Positions 17,034-26,665 of a DNA stretch of 64,000 nt are shown here, one piece after another. This stretch comes from Candidatus Obscuribacterales bacterium (GTDB lineage: Bacteria > Cyanobacteriota > Vampirovibrionia > Obscuribacterales > Obscuribacteraceae). The position numbers were made by a program, and so were the translations under genes. The stretch is taken from the NCBI GenBank assembly GCA_020634035.1, contig JACKCM010000001.1, positions 620,001-684,000 on the forward strand, in the 5' to 3' direction. Under the pieces are notes generated by a model that ran no database searches, was not told the DNA's origin, and was given only the letters and a program-made list of their open reading frames with translations. Position 1 is the first letter of the stretch. Every line of letters begins with the position of its first letter.

Positions 17034-19523
17034 GTGGTAGGCGGTATCGAGGCGTTCAAGGAAGGTAAAGGCTTTTACGAGACTCTAGAGCAGATGAATC
17101 AAGCCGGGCTTATAGGCGCCGGAACCGGCGGCTTACTGATGTCGGTAGCTCCTCTGGAAAAGCCGCTTTATAGCAAGCCGGAGAAGGCGGGAGCGACAAG
17201 ACAGTCGAAAGAGACCAGTATTGATCTCTCTTCTGAGCTCTCTTTGTCGGCCAGGGCGAAAATGATGGAAATAGAGTCAGCTTTGTCTGCCGGACGGCGT
17301 AAATTGCTGGTAGATGGTTCTGATGATCTGGCTGTCGCCGATGCCGGTCTGGGTTCAAGAAGAAGAAAAATCCCGGTGGACGAGCTGGAGTATCAACCTC
17401 GGGAAACTCTCAAATTGACCGATCTCAGTCGTCAACTTATCCGAGAGCCCAATCAGACCAGGTTGCGCCTTTTCGTTCCTGAAGAAGCGAGTAAGAAGAC
17501 CTATAGCAGTTACGAAGAATTCGCTCCTCAGATCAAAGGGCGTCATGTCGACACCCGCATATATAAGTTCAAAGGCTCGAAAACCGAAATAGAGGTCTCT
17601 GAGTCCTATGCCGTCAAGTTGGATCAAATCCGCATCCTCAGGCATAACGCCGCTGCACCCAACGCTTATGACCAGCTGCCGAGCTATCAGAGGTCCCAGG
17701 TATCGAGGGCTCTCGATCCTAAAGGTCCTGAGTTTGTGGGCGGGTCCCAGGCTGCCCAGGTAGAGGCCCTTGCTAAATTCATGACCGAGGCTGAAGCCAG
17801 GCAGTCTTTGATGGTGTTAAGAGCTCGGGATGAGCTCATGCGCAATCCGGAGAATTCAAAGGCTCTTCCTGAGGATATTCTTGTGGTGCTGCAAGAGTTG
17901 CCCAATCCTTCTCTGGTCAAAAGGGTGGTCATCGACGAAGGTGTCAATCCCAACGATATCTGGACCAGGCAGAGCTATGATCCTGATTTCGTATCGGCTG
18001 CCACCGCCTCCCCGGATGGCGAGATCACTTTCTATAAGCCGACCATAGACTTCTTCAAGGTTGGCGCAGACAAGGTAAATCTGGACGGCAACCTGAGCAG
18101 AGCCGAACTGCGCGGCTATGCCAACCACGAATGGTCGCACCTTGGACATTTTTCTGACCCGCTCAACTTCGGGCTCTTTAAACTGGCAGAACATGTAGAT
18201 GCGGTGGTGCCGTCCGGTAAGACCGCTGCTACTCTGGAGGATGCACATAAGACAGCTCTGGAACGACCACCGGATCAGTATTTCATGAGAACTTATGCAA
18301 GGCGCAATAGCGAAGAGAACTGGGCTGTGCACATGGGAGAAAGCTTCCTGGCGCCGGAGAGCCATCTCTTTGCTGACCTGGCTGAAAGGGCGCCGGTGCG
18401 AACCACTGTACTGGGGCGAAGTATCAACGCCAAATCGACAAACTCTCAGGGCAATAATGTGCATGGCGAATCAATAGCGAAGAGGACAGAAGCTGCTAAC
18501 AGAACGGCTATGCCCGCCGCTCAGAAAGTTCTGGAGCAACGAATAGCCACCGGATCTGATGCCCAAAAAGTAGCCGCGGTGGAGCTTCTTGGTCATATGG
18601 GCAGCAAGGAGAGGCATATCAGAACTTTGCTCGATGTGGCCGATTCTCCCGAATCTCTTTTGATCAAAGACAATGTAGAAACCCTCTCCGGTGGCTATAT
18701 TCGACGATCGTCACTGGTTAAATCAATCAACGAAAGTTCGCTTGCCGATGCTGCTCTCGATAATGCTATCCGCATTGCCGGCAATGGCATGAAAGGAGAA
18801 TCGGAAGTGGCTTTTCTTATCCGCCAGGTGAGAGAGTCGAAAGGGCAGGTTCGTGATCTGTCTCTAGAGCGCTTGCGTAGAATGGATGACGGGTTTGATC
18901 TGGCTCGGTATGCCACCATGGCCGGTGACGCAGACAACCTGCCTGCCATGATGGACATGCTTCCTTCTATTAGAGATAGACAGGCTCAGAATATGGTATT
19001 CGACGAGATTATGGCGCTTGGTGCTAAGGGAGAGTACGGAGACGGCTTTGTCAATTCTATTTTGATCGATACTATAAAGAGAGTTCCTTCACTGCGTATA
19101 AAAGCCACTAATGTGCTTGGTGACAGGCTTGCCAGAGACCCAGACATGGCAATCGGCGAGCCGGAAAAACTTCTCAGGCTCTGGAGAGGACATTCTGACG
19201 AACAGTTCGCATCTCGAGCCCGGAAAATAGTCGATACCATAGAAGCACGAAGAGAGATGATTCGAGCGGTAGAAATGATGGACTCGCCTGACGGAGCGAA
19301 GCGATTGAGCGGGATAGATATGGCGACAAAGCACCATGATCGTTCTTTGATAGCTCCTTTGCTAAAAGTGGTCGCCTCAGGCAACGCCGACGAAGTCGCT
19401 CTTGCCGCAAGGGCTTTGAGAGATTATGAATGGCAGATGGTCAAGCATGAAGCCGGGGTGATGCAGTCGGAAAATCCCGAGATCAAATTCGATGCCAATC
19501 TGCGCTATCTGATCCAGGGTTGA
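17034..19523 (+). pseudogene. C-terminal part: HEXXH zinc metallopeptidase with HEAT-like repeats
   Basis: Same frame as the preceding part; GTG 17034 is only the first possible restart and has no ribosome site, so separate translation is doubtful. The segment encodes YANHEWSHLGHF (HEXXH at 18126-18140), typical of zinc metallopeptidases. About 65 residues further on, NSEENWAVHMGESF could supply the third, glutamate ligand as in gluzincins. The C-terminal 350 residues form repeating helical pairs (for example VAAVELLGHMGSKERHIRTLL), like HEAT repeats. It converges on mutL with eight bases between. The full protein is probably a large interaction-scaffolded peptidase; its substrate is unknown. 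Confidence 0.75.
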
Positions 19524-19531
19524 GGCCCAGT

Positions 19532-21460
19532 TCAGGCAGGATGAAACATCTCGAACAATTTGTTGCGGGTGAATTTCAGTCGCACCGGTCTGCCGTGGGG
19601 ACAGGTGTCATGGCGTTCGGTTTTGAGCCAGGCGCTCACCAGCCGCAGAATATCTCTTTCTGACAGGGGCATACCATTCTTTATTGCAGATTGGCAGGCT
19701 ATCGATTTGGTGGCGTCCAGAGATATATTAGCTGCGTCGGCAGTCTCCAGGTCATCTAATAAGGTCTGGATGATTGTTGCATAGTTCTGATGAGCCATTT
19801 GAATCGGCACCTGGGTGCAGCTGACACTTTCGTCCTTATCTATTTCGAACTCGAATCCAAGGGATGCCAGGGCTTCTCGGCAACCTTTCAAAACATCTGC
19901 CTGGGTCGTGGTAAGCTCCAGCGGAATAGAGATGCAGAGTTGTTGATTGTGCTCCGATGTTCTTCCTCTGGTCTTCTGGGCAGCGAGCAGTTTTTCGTAC
20001 AGATATCTTTCGTGGGCGATATGCTGCTCGATAAGCTCGATGCCGTCTCTGGTCTCGAAGAGATAGTAGGTGTTGTGCAGATAGCCGGCCAGGCGCCAGC
20101 CGGCAGGCAGAGAGATCTCTTCTTCTTCGATAAACAGCTGGCTCTCTTCGCAAGTTGAGATGGTATTGATAGTGGTGCCCATATCTTCTTGTGATTCCGC
20201 TTCTTCCGCCACTTCAGGAAGTTCAGGCACAAAAGCCGGGCGATAGCTTAAATCTCCGGCGAAGCTGAGCTGCTCTGTTTCAATACGTTCCGTTTTAGGA
20301 GGAGAATCATAGTTCCACTCTTGCGATTCTCTGACCGAATAGCTGTCTCTTTCTCTTGCTCTGAGCGGATTGTAAGAAGCGGTAGCAACAGAAGTCGATG
20401 CGGGCTCGTAATGCTCTTCTGTAAATTCTTCTCTTTGACCCCGGGCGGCCATGGCTTCTACCAGCTCTTTGCGCGGCTCCCGCAGGGCGTTGCCGATCGC
20501 CCGGTGCAGGGTTGTGTAGACATTATGACTGTTGGAGTATTTGATCTCTTTTTTAGTTGGGTGGATATTCACATCGATTTCGTTTTGAGGAAGCTCTATC
20601 GATACCACTGCCAGAGGATATTTACCCCGGGGGATGAGGTCTGAATATGCGTAATCCAGTGCTTTCAGAGTCAGTGGACAGCGGACCGGTCTGCCGTTGA
20701 CGAAAGTCAGTATCCCTTTTCGATCGCCTCGAAACTGAGTCGGTCTAGCTGCATAGCCAAATACAGCGACGCCGGCTACCGTATCGTTCAATTCTATTTT
20801 GCAAAGATTGGCTTCCTCTTTGACCAGTTTGGTCTCTACAATGCTGCGCAAAAGGTCTCCGCAGCCGGAAGTTTTCAGTTTCGTAGAGCCGCCGAATTTA
20901 AGCTCGAAAGCTATCTGAGGATAGCTGAGAGCAAGACTCTGGACTATTTCCTGGATGTGTCCGATCTCGGTGGTGGCACGCTTTAGAAACTTCAAGCGAG
21001 CCGGCACATTGAAAAACAGATCCCTGACGTCCATCACGGTTCCTGTCGAGCAGCCGGTCTCAACCGCTTTAATCTTGCTGTCTTCCACCTCTATTCTGGT
21101 TCCCGTGGCAGCTTCCGTGGGTCTTGTCAGGCAGGTGAATTTGGAAATAGAGGCGATACTGGGCAGGGCTTCGCCGCGGAAGCCCAGGGTAGAAAGGCTC
21201 TCCAGATCCGTCGCCGAGGTCAGTTTCGAGGTGGCGTGCCGTTGGAAGGCCAGGGTGGCGTCCTCTGGCGACATGCCGCAGCCGTTGTCGGCTACTCTTA
21301 TATCCCGGGCGTCTTTGCTAATTTCAATGTCGATGCTGGTAGCACCTGAATCGATGGCGTTTTCGACCAGCTCTTTGACTACGGAGGACGGTCTTTCGAC
21401 CACCTCACCCGCGGCAATCTGGCTTGCTACATGATCAGGCAGAATAGTAATTTTGTTCAT
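19532..21460 (-). CDS. mutL: DNA mismatch repair protein MutL
   Basis: A 642-residue GHKL ATPase that couples mismatch recognition by MutS to strand incision. Seen: KITILPDHVASQIAAGEVVERP, ELVENAIDSGA, DNGCGM, TSKL, TLGFRGEALPSI, a GTRIEVEDS region and FVNGRPVRC. A variable acidic linker lies at about residues 340-440. The C-terminal dimerisation domain ends with CPHGRPVRLKFTR and HP. No clear DQHAxxE.x4.E endonuclease motif is intact: the corresponding stretch reads IELIEQHIAHERYLYEKL, where the initial Asp is Glu, so nuclease activity needs testing. ATG 21460 is preferred over an in-frame TTG at 21466. No mutS is nearby. Confidence 0.96.
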   Translation of the reverse strand: MNKITILPDHVASQIAAGEVVERPSSVVKELVENAIDSGATSIDIEISKDARDIRVADNGCGMSPEDATLAFQRHATSKLTSATDLESLSTLGFRGEALPSIASISKFTCLTRPTEAATGTRIEVEDSKIKAVETGCSTGTVMDVRDLFFNVPARLKFLKRATTEIGHIQEIVQSLALSYPQIAFELKFGGSTKLKTSGCGDLLRSIVETKLVKEEANLCKIELNDTVAGVAVFGYAARPTQFRGDRKGILTFVNGRPVRCPLTLKALDYAYSDLIPRGKYPLAVVSIELPQNEIDVNIHPTKKEIKYSNSHNVYTTLHRAIGNALREPRKELVEAMAARGQREEFTEEHYEPASTSVATASYNPLRARERDSYSVRESQEWNYDSPPKTERIETEQLSFAGDLSYRPAFVPELPEVAEEAESQEDMGTTINTISTCEESQLFIEEEEISLPAGWRLAGYLHNTYYLFETRDGIELIEQHIAHERYLYEKLLAAQKTRGRTSEHNQQLCISIPLELTTTQADVLKGCREALASLGFEFEIDKDESVSCTQVPIQMAHQNYATIIQTLLDDLETADAANISLDATKSIACQSAIKNGMPLSERDILRLVSAWLKTERHDTCPHGRPVRLKFTRNKLFEMFHPA

Positions 21461-21500
21461 CGCCAAATATTATCATGCTGATTTCTACCTGTTAGAAGAA

Positions 21501-22277
21501 TCAGCCCTTCAGTTTTCTAATTTGGGATATATTTTGTATATCCTTGACTATTCCTTCCAGCAGGGCTTCCAGCAGCTGGTGTCCTTTCTTCGCAGACGCC
21601 TTTGTAGGATCTCCCCAGCTCCCGGTGGGTGAATAGACACCGGGTTTATCTTCGTTTCTGGTTCTTTGCAAAGGTCCGGATGCATTGCCGTGAAAGTCAG
21701 GTCTGGCTTTGTCCAGGTGCACTATATCCGGTGCTATTGCCAGCATTAAAGAAGTCTCGATCTCGTCGGCGTGTCCTCCGCCAGGCTGCTCTTCAATCAG
21801 CTTTCTAGCCCCGGTCAGGTGTTTGTTCATATCGGTATAGTCGAACTGTAGACCGCGGTTCTCGAGAATGTCTCGGGCTTCTGCCAGGGGCTTCATGGTA
21901 GAGATGCCTGTGTTCAGGCAATAAAATGCACGGGGACCGAAGTTTGCGATGCTTTCTACTATTTCTACGATCAGAGCCAGGGCTGTGGATTTTTGCAGAC
22001 TGACCGTGCCGGGATAGTCGACCATGGCCGGGTAATAGCTGTAGTTCAGCGGGGGCAGGGCGACCACCGGCAGCCTCTCCAGAACCGCCCCGGTCAGATA
22101 GCGAGCCAGAATCCAGTCATTGTTGAGAGGCAGGTGTGGACCATGTTCTTTTAATTGTCCACCCAGAGGCAGGATGATCACTGTTTCAGCGTCGAGCACC
22201 TTTTCAGCCTCTTGCCAGGACAGGTTTTCAAGCTCGATGCCCTTTTTGGAATTGTTGTCCGGAGTTGAATTGGTCAT
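21501..22277 (-). CDS. Creatininase-family amidohydrolase
   Basis: A 258-residue member of the creatininase/creatinine amidohydrolase family, which hydrolyses cyclic or linear amides with two metal ions. The typical N-terminal metal site reads LPLGGQLKEHGPHLPLNNDW; a central GYPGT-like strand (DYPGTVSLQ) and GGHADEIETSLMLAI with metal-binding residues follow. Homologs act on creatinine, on formamides in cofactor synthesis or in mycofactocin maturation; none of the partner genes of those pathways is visible, so the substrate is open. It has no good ribosome site and lies 34 bases upstream of mutL on the same strand, so the two may share a transcript. Confidence 0.85.
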   Translation of the reverse strand: MTNSTPDNNSKKGIELENLSWQEAEKVLDAETVIILPLGGQLKEHGPHLPLNNDWILARYLTGAVLERLPVVALPPLNYSYYPAMVDYPGTVSLQKSTALALIVEIVESIANFGPRAFYCLNTGISTMKPLAEARDILENRGLQFDYTDMNKHLTGARKLIEEQPGGGHADEIETSLMLAIAPDIVHLDKARPDFHGNASGPLQRTRNEDKPGVYSPTGSWGDPTKASAKKGHQLLEALLEGIVKDIQNISQIRKLKG

Positions 22278-22293
22278 ATTCTGATTTTATCAA

Positions 22294-22308
22294 ACTATAG
22301 CATATAAT
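22294..22308. repeat. ACTAT-N5-ATAGT palindrome, one-mismatch copy
   Basis: ACTAT AGCAT ATAAT; read on the minus strand it is ATTAT-N5-ATAGT. It lies about 20 bases downstream of the terminator of the minus-strand 22369 gene, and just upstream of the 22277 start. Confidence 0.55.
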
Positions 22309-22328
22309 AAAACATCCTTTAAAAACAT

Positions 22329-22362
22329 GGCAGCCCGAAAACCAATCGGTTAACGGGCCGCC
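22329..22362 (-). terminator. Intrinsic terminator of the 22369 gene
   Basis: On the minus strand, GGCGGCCCGTTAACC pairs with GGTTTTCGGGCTGCC, followed by ATGTTTTTAAAGG. It ends the rhomboid-containing unit; the palindrome follows. Confidence 0.85.
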
Positions 22363-22368
22363 AAGAAG

Positions 22369-22812
22369 TTATCGAGAGGTCTTTCGGGTCCGGGCCTGAG
22401 ATTGAATGATCCCGGGCCGGAAAAGCATTCCCCCAGCTTCACTTACCGGTTCGCCTACTCGGTCCTCTTCAGGGGACGGAGTCGGCAACTGGTCAAGCTT
22501 GCGCTGGTGTTCCATGTTGACCTCTTCGGCATCGCGTGTCATTTTCGCTACTGCGAGACGGTCTGCCAGTCGGTTCAGTGAAGCCGGATCGCCGTCCAGA
22601 TCCTCGAGGACATCGAGTTGCAGCTGGAGGGATTCGCATTCACGGTTGGCTCGGTCGTAACCTTTGTGTCCTTTCGGCTGGGTCTCCAGGTCAATGGGAT
22701 TGATGGAGAGCAAGCGATAGAGAGCGGTAGCACCGATAGCCAGGACAAGCAGCATGCCGATCGCGGCAATGAAAAGTACATGGGGTGACGTAGTTACTGA
22801 AAGTTGATACAC
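22369..22812 (-). CDS. Single-pass membrane protein with coiled coil
   Basis: A 147-residue product: an N-terminal hydrophobic helix (about residues 12-34), then a charged helical segment (RANRECESLQLQLDVLEDL and LADRLAVAKMTRDAEEVNMEHQRKL) likely to form a coiled coil, and a proline-containing tail. The start is GTG 22812 (VYQLS); GGA is the only ribosome-site match. It lies downstream of the rhomboid protease gene with a terminator hairpin between, so it may be partly uncoupled. No family recognised; as a single-pass protein it could be a rhomboid substrate, but that rests on position alone. Confidence 0.65.
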   Translation of the reverse strand: MYQLSVTTSPHVLFIAAIGMLLVLAIGATALYRLLSINPIDLETQPKGHKGYDRANRECESLQLQLDVLEDLDGDPASLNRLADRLAVAKMTRDAEEVNMEHQRKLDQLPTPSPEEDRVGEPVSEAGGMLFRPGIIQSQARTRKTSR

Positions 22813-22854
22813 AGGTTTCTTCCATAAAGGGGAAACTCGGGAAAAGAGAAGAAG

Positions 22855-22880
22855 GCACCAGACCGAAAGATCTGGTGCCC
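22855..22880 (-). terminator. Intrinsic terminator after the rhomboid gene
   Basis: Arms GGCACCAGAtC and GgTCTGGTGCC (minus strand) with a TTTC loop, then TTCTTCTCTTTT. It sits between the rhomboid gene and the coiled-coil gene. Confidence 0.85.
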
Positions 22881-22925
22881 TCCCTCGAAATCACACTTTC
22901 CTGATTCGTGTTCAAGCGCTCGTCT

Positions 22926-23666
22926 TTACCGACGGCCCTTCCACTCGTCGATGTCCTTGTCGGTGTCGCAGTCGCTCGGGATGTAGCAGACATCCGAGAC
23001 CGGGCGATAGAGGCGGAGCACGCCGGCGATGATGAAGCCAGCCACGAAGCCGCCAATGTGAGCCCAGTATGCGACGCCACCCGGAGAGCCACCGTTGGTC
23101 ATGAGGACCGGGTACAGCTGCAAGCCGAACCAGACCGCCAGGAACCAGTAGGCACGGATGGTCACGATGAAGAGGGGCGGCACGAAAGCCTTGATTTCAG
23201 CCTTCGGCCAGAGGATGAGGTAGCCGCCGAGGACGCCGGAGATGGCACCGCTGGCGCCGAGCATCGGAACGAAGCTCGTGGGATCGCTGCCGATGTGAAT
23301 CAGCGCGGCGGCGACGCCCGAGACCAGGTAGAAGACGAGGAAGCCGAACCAGCCCATGCGAGCCTCCATTGCCCTTCCGAAAACGAAGAGGAAGAGCATG
23401 TTGCCCAGCAGGTGCATGATGCTTCCGTGCATGAACATGGCAGAGAACATGGTGAACGTCGTCCAGCCGATGGCGCTCGGATCGCCCGAAGAATAGGCGT
23501 TGATGAGGCTGGTCGGGACGAGGGCGTAGTCCATGATGAACTGCCGGAATGTGCCGTTGCTCTGATGAGTGAGTTCGAGCACGAAAACCAGGATATTAAC
23601 AATGATGAGCGACAGCGTCACCGTCGGAAACGTGAGGCATCGCAGGTTGTCCTTGAGAGGAAACAT
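22926..23666 (-). CDS. Rhomboid intramembrane serine protease
   Basis: A 246-residue polytopic membrane protease that cuts substrates within or near their membrane helix. The catalytic serine is in GASGAISG (Ser139) and the histidine in YWAHIGGF (His203). The oxyanion/packing motif HGSIMHLLGN is at 80-89. About six membrane helices are present, with an N-terminal FPLKDN start usual for the family. GGGAGA precedes the ATG. The C-terminal tail is short and charged. It belongs to the C/G-ending codon class and is preceded by a long gene-free region shared with the divergent beta-CASP nuclease gene. Confidence 0.93.
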   Translation of the reverse strand: MFPLKDNLRCLTFPTVTLSLIIVNILVFVLELTHQSNGTFRQFIMDYALVPTSLINAYSSGDPSAIGWTTFTMFSAMFMHGSIMHLLGNMLFLFVFGRAMEARMGWFGFLVFYLVSGVAAALIHIGSDPTSFVPMLGASGAISGVLGGYLILWPKAEIKAFVPPLFIVTIRAYWFLAVWFGLQLYPVLMTNGGSPGGVAYWAHIGGFVAGFIIAGVLRLYRPVSDVCYIPSDCDTDKDIDEWKGRR

Positions 23667-24421
23667 ATTCGGGTCTCCCGGTTAAGCGCATGAATTCCTC
23701 GTCGAAAACGATTCGACGAAGCTGCATGCTGATTTGGACCAGAGCGAAGCTTGCTGAACAGGCTCTGGCATATGCTGGGATAACGATTCGCAGAGAACTC
23801 GGACACGACCCTTCCAGCAAGCTGGATAGTTCTTTTCTTTCTGAAGTCAGAGGAGAAGGGTTATGAGTTCAAGAAATCGGAATCTCAGAGATTGAAAAAA
23901 AGGGGGTATACCCGCCCAAATTACTAAGTACGAATGAGCTTTTACAAGGCTGATGATTCATAAGCCTGCGTATTTAATTCTCATATAGGGTGCATTACTT
24001 TTGATCTTGAGAAAATTCGCGTGTATATACCCGAAATCAAAGCAAATTCAGGACTTTAACAAAATTCGCGAAGCTTGTTTATATTGACAAGTGCTTGTGA
24101 TCGTTGTGTTCTGTGGTTGGATGTCAAGTTGTTGTCTGGTTGCGCGACCCATTAAGATGCCAAGCTGAGCTTCTTAAACATATCAGAAGCAAATTTGATT
24201 GTTCGGGTTGATAACAGGCTGTTAGTCTTTATCCAGTTTTTGAATTCAGCAATACCGCAACAACTTAGTTTCTTCTAGCCAACCGATTCCCATTTCCTGA
24301 AAGCGCTTCTCTCGATCATGCAACATCTGCGTGATCCGTCTTGTAGCGCTTGTCCGTCTCTCTGGCAATGAGGCGGATCTCTGGAGTGTAGGAACTCACT
24401 TCAAAACCATTGGAGACATCT
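23667..24421. other. Long divergent intergenic region, 755 bases
   Basis: No supported gene. It must hold promoters for the rhomboid gene (minus) and the nuclease gene (plus). It contains a perfect palindrome GGGTATACCC (23904-23913) and a direct repeat AAAATTCGCG at 24012-24021 and 24061-24070. TTGACA near 24085 could be a -35 element. No riboswitch or small RNA fold was recognised. Confidence 0.5.
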
Positions 24422-26017
24422 ATGAATAATCAAGAACGCAAGAGGCTGCTCAAGGCAGGCAAGCCTGTTATCCAGCTTCACTTTCTCGGCGCTGCCGGCC
24501 ATGTGACCGGGTCTATGAACCTGATCGAATACTGGCAGGGCGAGAAGGTCACCAGGTTTCTTTTGGATGCCGGCTTGAACATGGAGAACAAGCGTCTGGA
24601 CTTCGGTAACCGCTTTCCGCGCGGCATTACCGCCAAGGACATCGACTTCATCGTTCTGAGCCACGCCCACATCGACCACTCCGGCTATCTGCCCAAGTTG
24701 GTCAACGACGGTTTCCGCGGTCGGGTCTACTGCACCGCTGCTTCGGCAGATCTGACCAAGATTCTGCTGCCTGACTCCGGTTACCTCCAGGAGGAAGCCG
24801 TCAAGCGAGCCAATCGCCAGGAGGCCCGGCGTCAAGCCAAGGCTGCCGCCGACAAAGCTCCGACAAAGAAAGCCGCGGGCAAGCAGGATACCGGCTCGGA
24901 AGAGGTGGTCTCTCGCAAGCCGCTCTACACTGAAAAGCAGGCTCAGAACTCGCTCAAGTACCTCAGCCCCCTGAGCTACTTCGAGACCCATGAGCTCGCC
25001 CCGGGAGTGAAAGTGCGCTTCACCGAAGCCGGTCACATCCTGGGCTCTGCGGTGACCACCGTCGAGATCGGTACGGGCAGCCACAAGAAGACCCTCTGCT
25101 TCACCGGCAATATCGGGCGTCGGGATGCTCCGCTTCTGCGCAAGCTCGAAGCGGTTCATGGTGCCGACTACCTGATCACCGAAGCCACCTACGGCAACAA
25201 GTTGCACCACAAGCGTGACCGGCTCGCAGAGCTGGCTCGCATCGTCAACGAGGGCTATGAGCGCGCCAAGGAGACCGAGCGCGGCAAGGGCAAGGGTGTG
25301 ATTCTCATCCCCGCCTTCGCTGTCGGTCGAGCTCAGGCTGTGCTCAACGACCTGCGTATCCTGATCGACACGGGTCGAATCCCCAACATGAAGGTCTTCC
25401 TCGACGGTCGCATGAGCATCGCTGCCACCCAGGTCCATCGTCAGTACGAAGAGGACATGGATGCGGCAACCCGAGCTGTTTTCGATGCAGGAAAGGATCC
25501 TTTCCGGACGCCGAAGTTCGAACAGTGCAAGGTCTGGCAGGAGTCCGAGGCCTTGATGACGCCCCAGAGCGAGCCCATCATCATCGTGGGCTCCAGCGGT
25601 ATGGCCAACGGTGGTCGTATCGTCGGGCATCTGCAGCACCGGCTCACCGGTCGCAACAACACCGTCGCCTTCATCGGCTACCAGGGTACCGGCACTCTCG
25701 GTCACTCTCTGGTCCGTTTCGCCGACAACCCGCCCGCTTCGATTCAGAAGTGCGAGGCTCCCTGCCCGAAGACTGTTCGGGTTCAGGGCAAGCAGCTCAC
25801 GGTGCGGGCCAAGGTCGAGTTCATGTCCGACTATTCGGCTCACGCCGACTATTCGGATATTCTCTGGTGGCTGAAGCAGATGAAGCGGCGGCCTGTGAAA
25901 ACCTTCATCGTCCACGGTGACGAAGACGCCCTTGCCGGCCTGCAAGAACGCATCCGGTCCACCCTCAACTGGACCGTCGAAGTTCCCAAGCCGCGGGAGT
26001 CCGTCTATCTCACCTGA
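24422..26017 (+). CDS. Beta-CASP metallo-beta-lactamase-fold ribonuclease
   Basis: A 531-residue zinc-dependent nuclease of the CPSF73/RNase J superfamily. Seen: the metal motif SHAHIDHSGYLPKL, EAGHILGSA, FTGNIGRRDAPLL, the beta-CASP motif TEATYGN, IPAFAVGRAQ, SSGMANGGRIVGHL, the terminal histidine motif SDYSAHADYSD and VHGDEDAL. It should process RNA in the cytoplasm. A Lys/Ala-rich insertion (about residues 135-165) interrupts the lactamase fold. The ATG at 24422 is chosen because GGAG lies six bases upstream; the in-frame TTG at 24410 overlaps that site. It is first in a three-gene unit with an unknown 181-residue protein and a small membrane protein. Confidence 0.93.
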   Translation: MNNQERKRLLKAGKPVIQLHFLGAAGHVTGSMNLIEYWQGEKVTRFLLDAGLNMENKRLDFGNRFPRGITAKDIDFIVLSHAHIDHSGYLPKLVNDGFRGRVYCTAASADLTKILLPDSGYLQEEAVKRANRQEARRQAKAAADKAPTKKAAGKQDTGSEEVVSRKPLYTEKQAQNSLKYLSPLSYFETHELAPGVKVRFTEAGHILGSAVTTVEIGTGSHKKTLCFTGNIGRRDAPLLRKLEAVHGADYLITEATYGNKLHHKRDRLAELARIVNEGYERAKETERGKGKGVILIPAFAVGRAQAVLNDLRILIDTGRIPNMKVFLDGRMSIAATQVHRQYEEDMDAATRAVFDAGKDPFRTPKFEQCKVWQESEALMTPQSEPIIIVGSSGMANGGRIVGHLQHRLTGRNNTVAFIGYQGTGTLGHSLVRFADNPPASIQKCEAPCPKTVRVQGKQLTVRAKVEFMSDYSAHADYSDILWWLKQMKRRPVKTFIVHGDEDALAGLQERIRSTLNWTVEVPKPRESVYLT

Positions 26018-26027
26018 GGAGGTAGCT

Positions 26028-26573
26028 ATGACTTTTACTACGAAAAAGCCGGTGCGGTTCATTGATGATCGCAAACTGGCACAGTCGATTCGATCGATTG
26101 CTGAAGAAGGCATGGAAGCTTTCTCCGGCGCGAAGCGCTTTGTCGAGGATGCTGCTGTCGTGAGCGCCGATCTGATCAGGTTGGCGCCTGCGGCACAGGT
26201 GGTCAGAGGGGATCGGGTGGAAGCGCAAGCGGAAGTCGAGGAGTGGCTTTTCGAAGCCGATAGCCTCGCCTTTCTCAAGGCGCATTGCCGCAACCGCTAT
26301 TGGCTGTGGTTTCTGCTCAGTCATCTCGATACCACACAGTTTCCGGTCACGGCGCTGGCTCTCGCCCGTGCCCATGCCCGGGCTAAAGCCGCCATTCTCG
26401 ACCGACGCTACGGTTTCAACTGGGTGACTCCGGCGGAGCTGATCTACAGTCTCAAAGGCATGCCTCCTGGCTTTGTCTTCGAGCTCTGGGAGACCGGTCG
26501 TCTGCTCGCCCATACCGATAGCGTCGCCGACGGTTTCGGTATCATCATCAATCCGATTCTCTTGGAAGACTGA
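26028..26573 (+). CDS. Unknown protein following the beta-CASP nuclease
   Basis: A 181-residue soluble, mainly helical protein with no recognised domain. The ATG at 26028 has a very strong GAGGAGG ribosome site that overlaps the nuclease stop region. The frame is open further upstream, but only as an overlap of the nuclease gene. Notable segments are LKAHCRNRYWLWFLLSHLDTTQFP and ALALARAHARAKAAILDRRYG. The ten-base spacing to the nuclease implies co-translation and a possible partner role. A stem-loop follows its stop. Codon use is strongly C/G-ending. Confidence 0.75.
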   Translation: MTFTTKKPVRFIDDRKLAQSIRSIAEEGMEAFSGAKRFVEDAAVVSADLIRLAPAAQVVRGDRVEAQAEVEEWLFEADSLAFLKAHCRNRYWLWFLLSHLDTTQFPVTALALARAHARAKAAILDRRYGFNWVTPAELIYSLKGMPPGFVFELWETGRLLAHTDSVADGFGIIINPILLED

Positions 26574-26582
26574 TTTCACATA

Positions 26583-26611
26583 CGGTGGCTTCTCCTCTGG
26601 GGAAGCCACCG
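26583..26611 (+). terminator. Stem-loop after the 26028 gene
   Basis: Arms CGGTGGCTTC / GAAGCCACCG with a nine-base loop; no T-run, so it may be a weak terminator or a stability element within the operon. Confidence 0.5.
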
Positions 26612-26665
26612 TGATATCTTCAACACGCCTCATTAGAAGGGCAACCTTCTTCGAAGGGAAAGAAA

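Noticed and set aside
24401..26293. 630-codon open frame antisense to the beta-CASP nuclease
   Set aside because: The plus strand encodes a complete, motif-rich nuclease with a good ribosome site; the antisense product has no domain.
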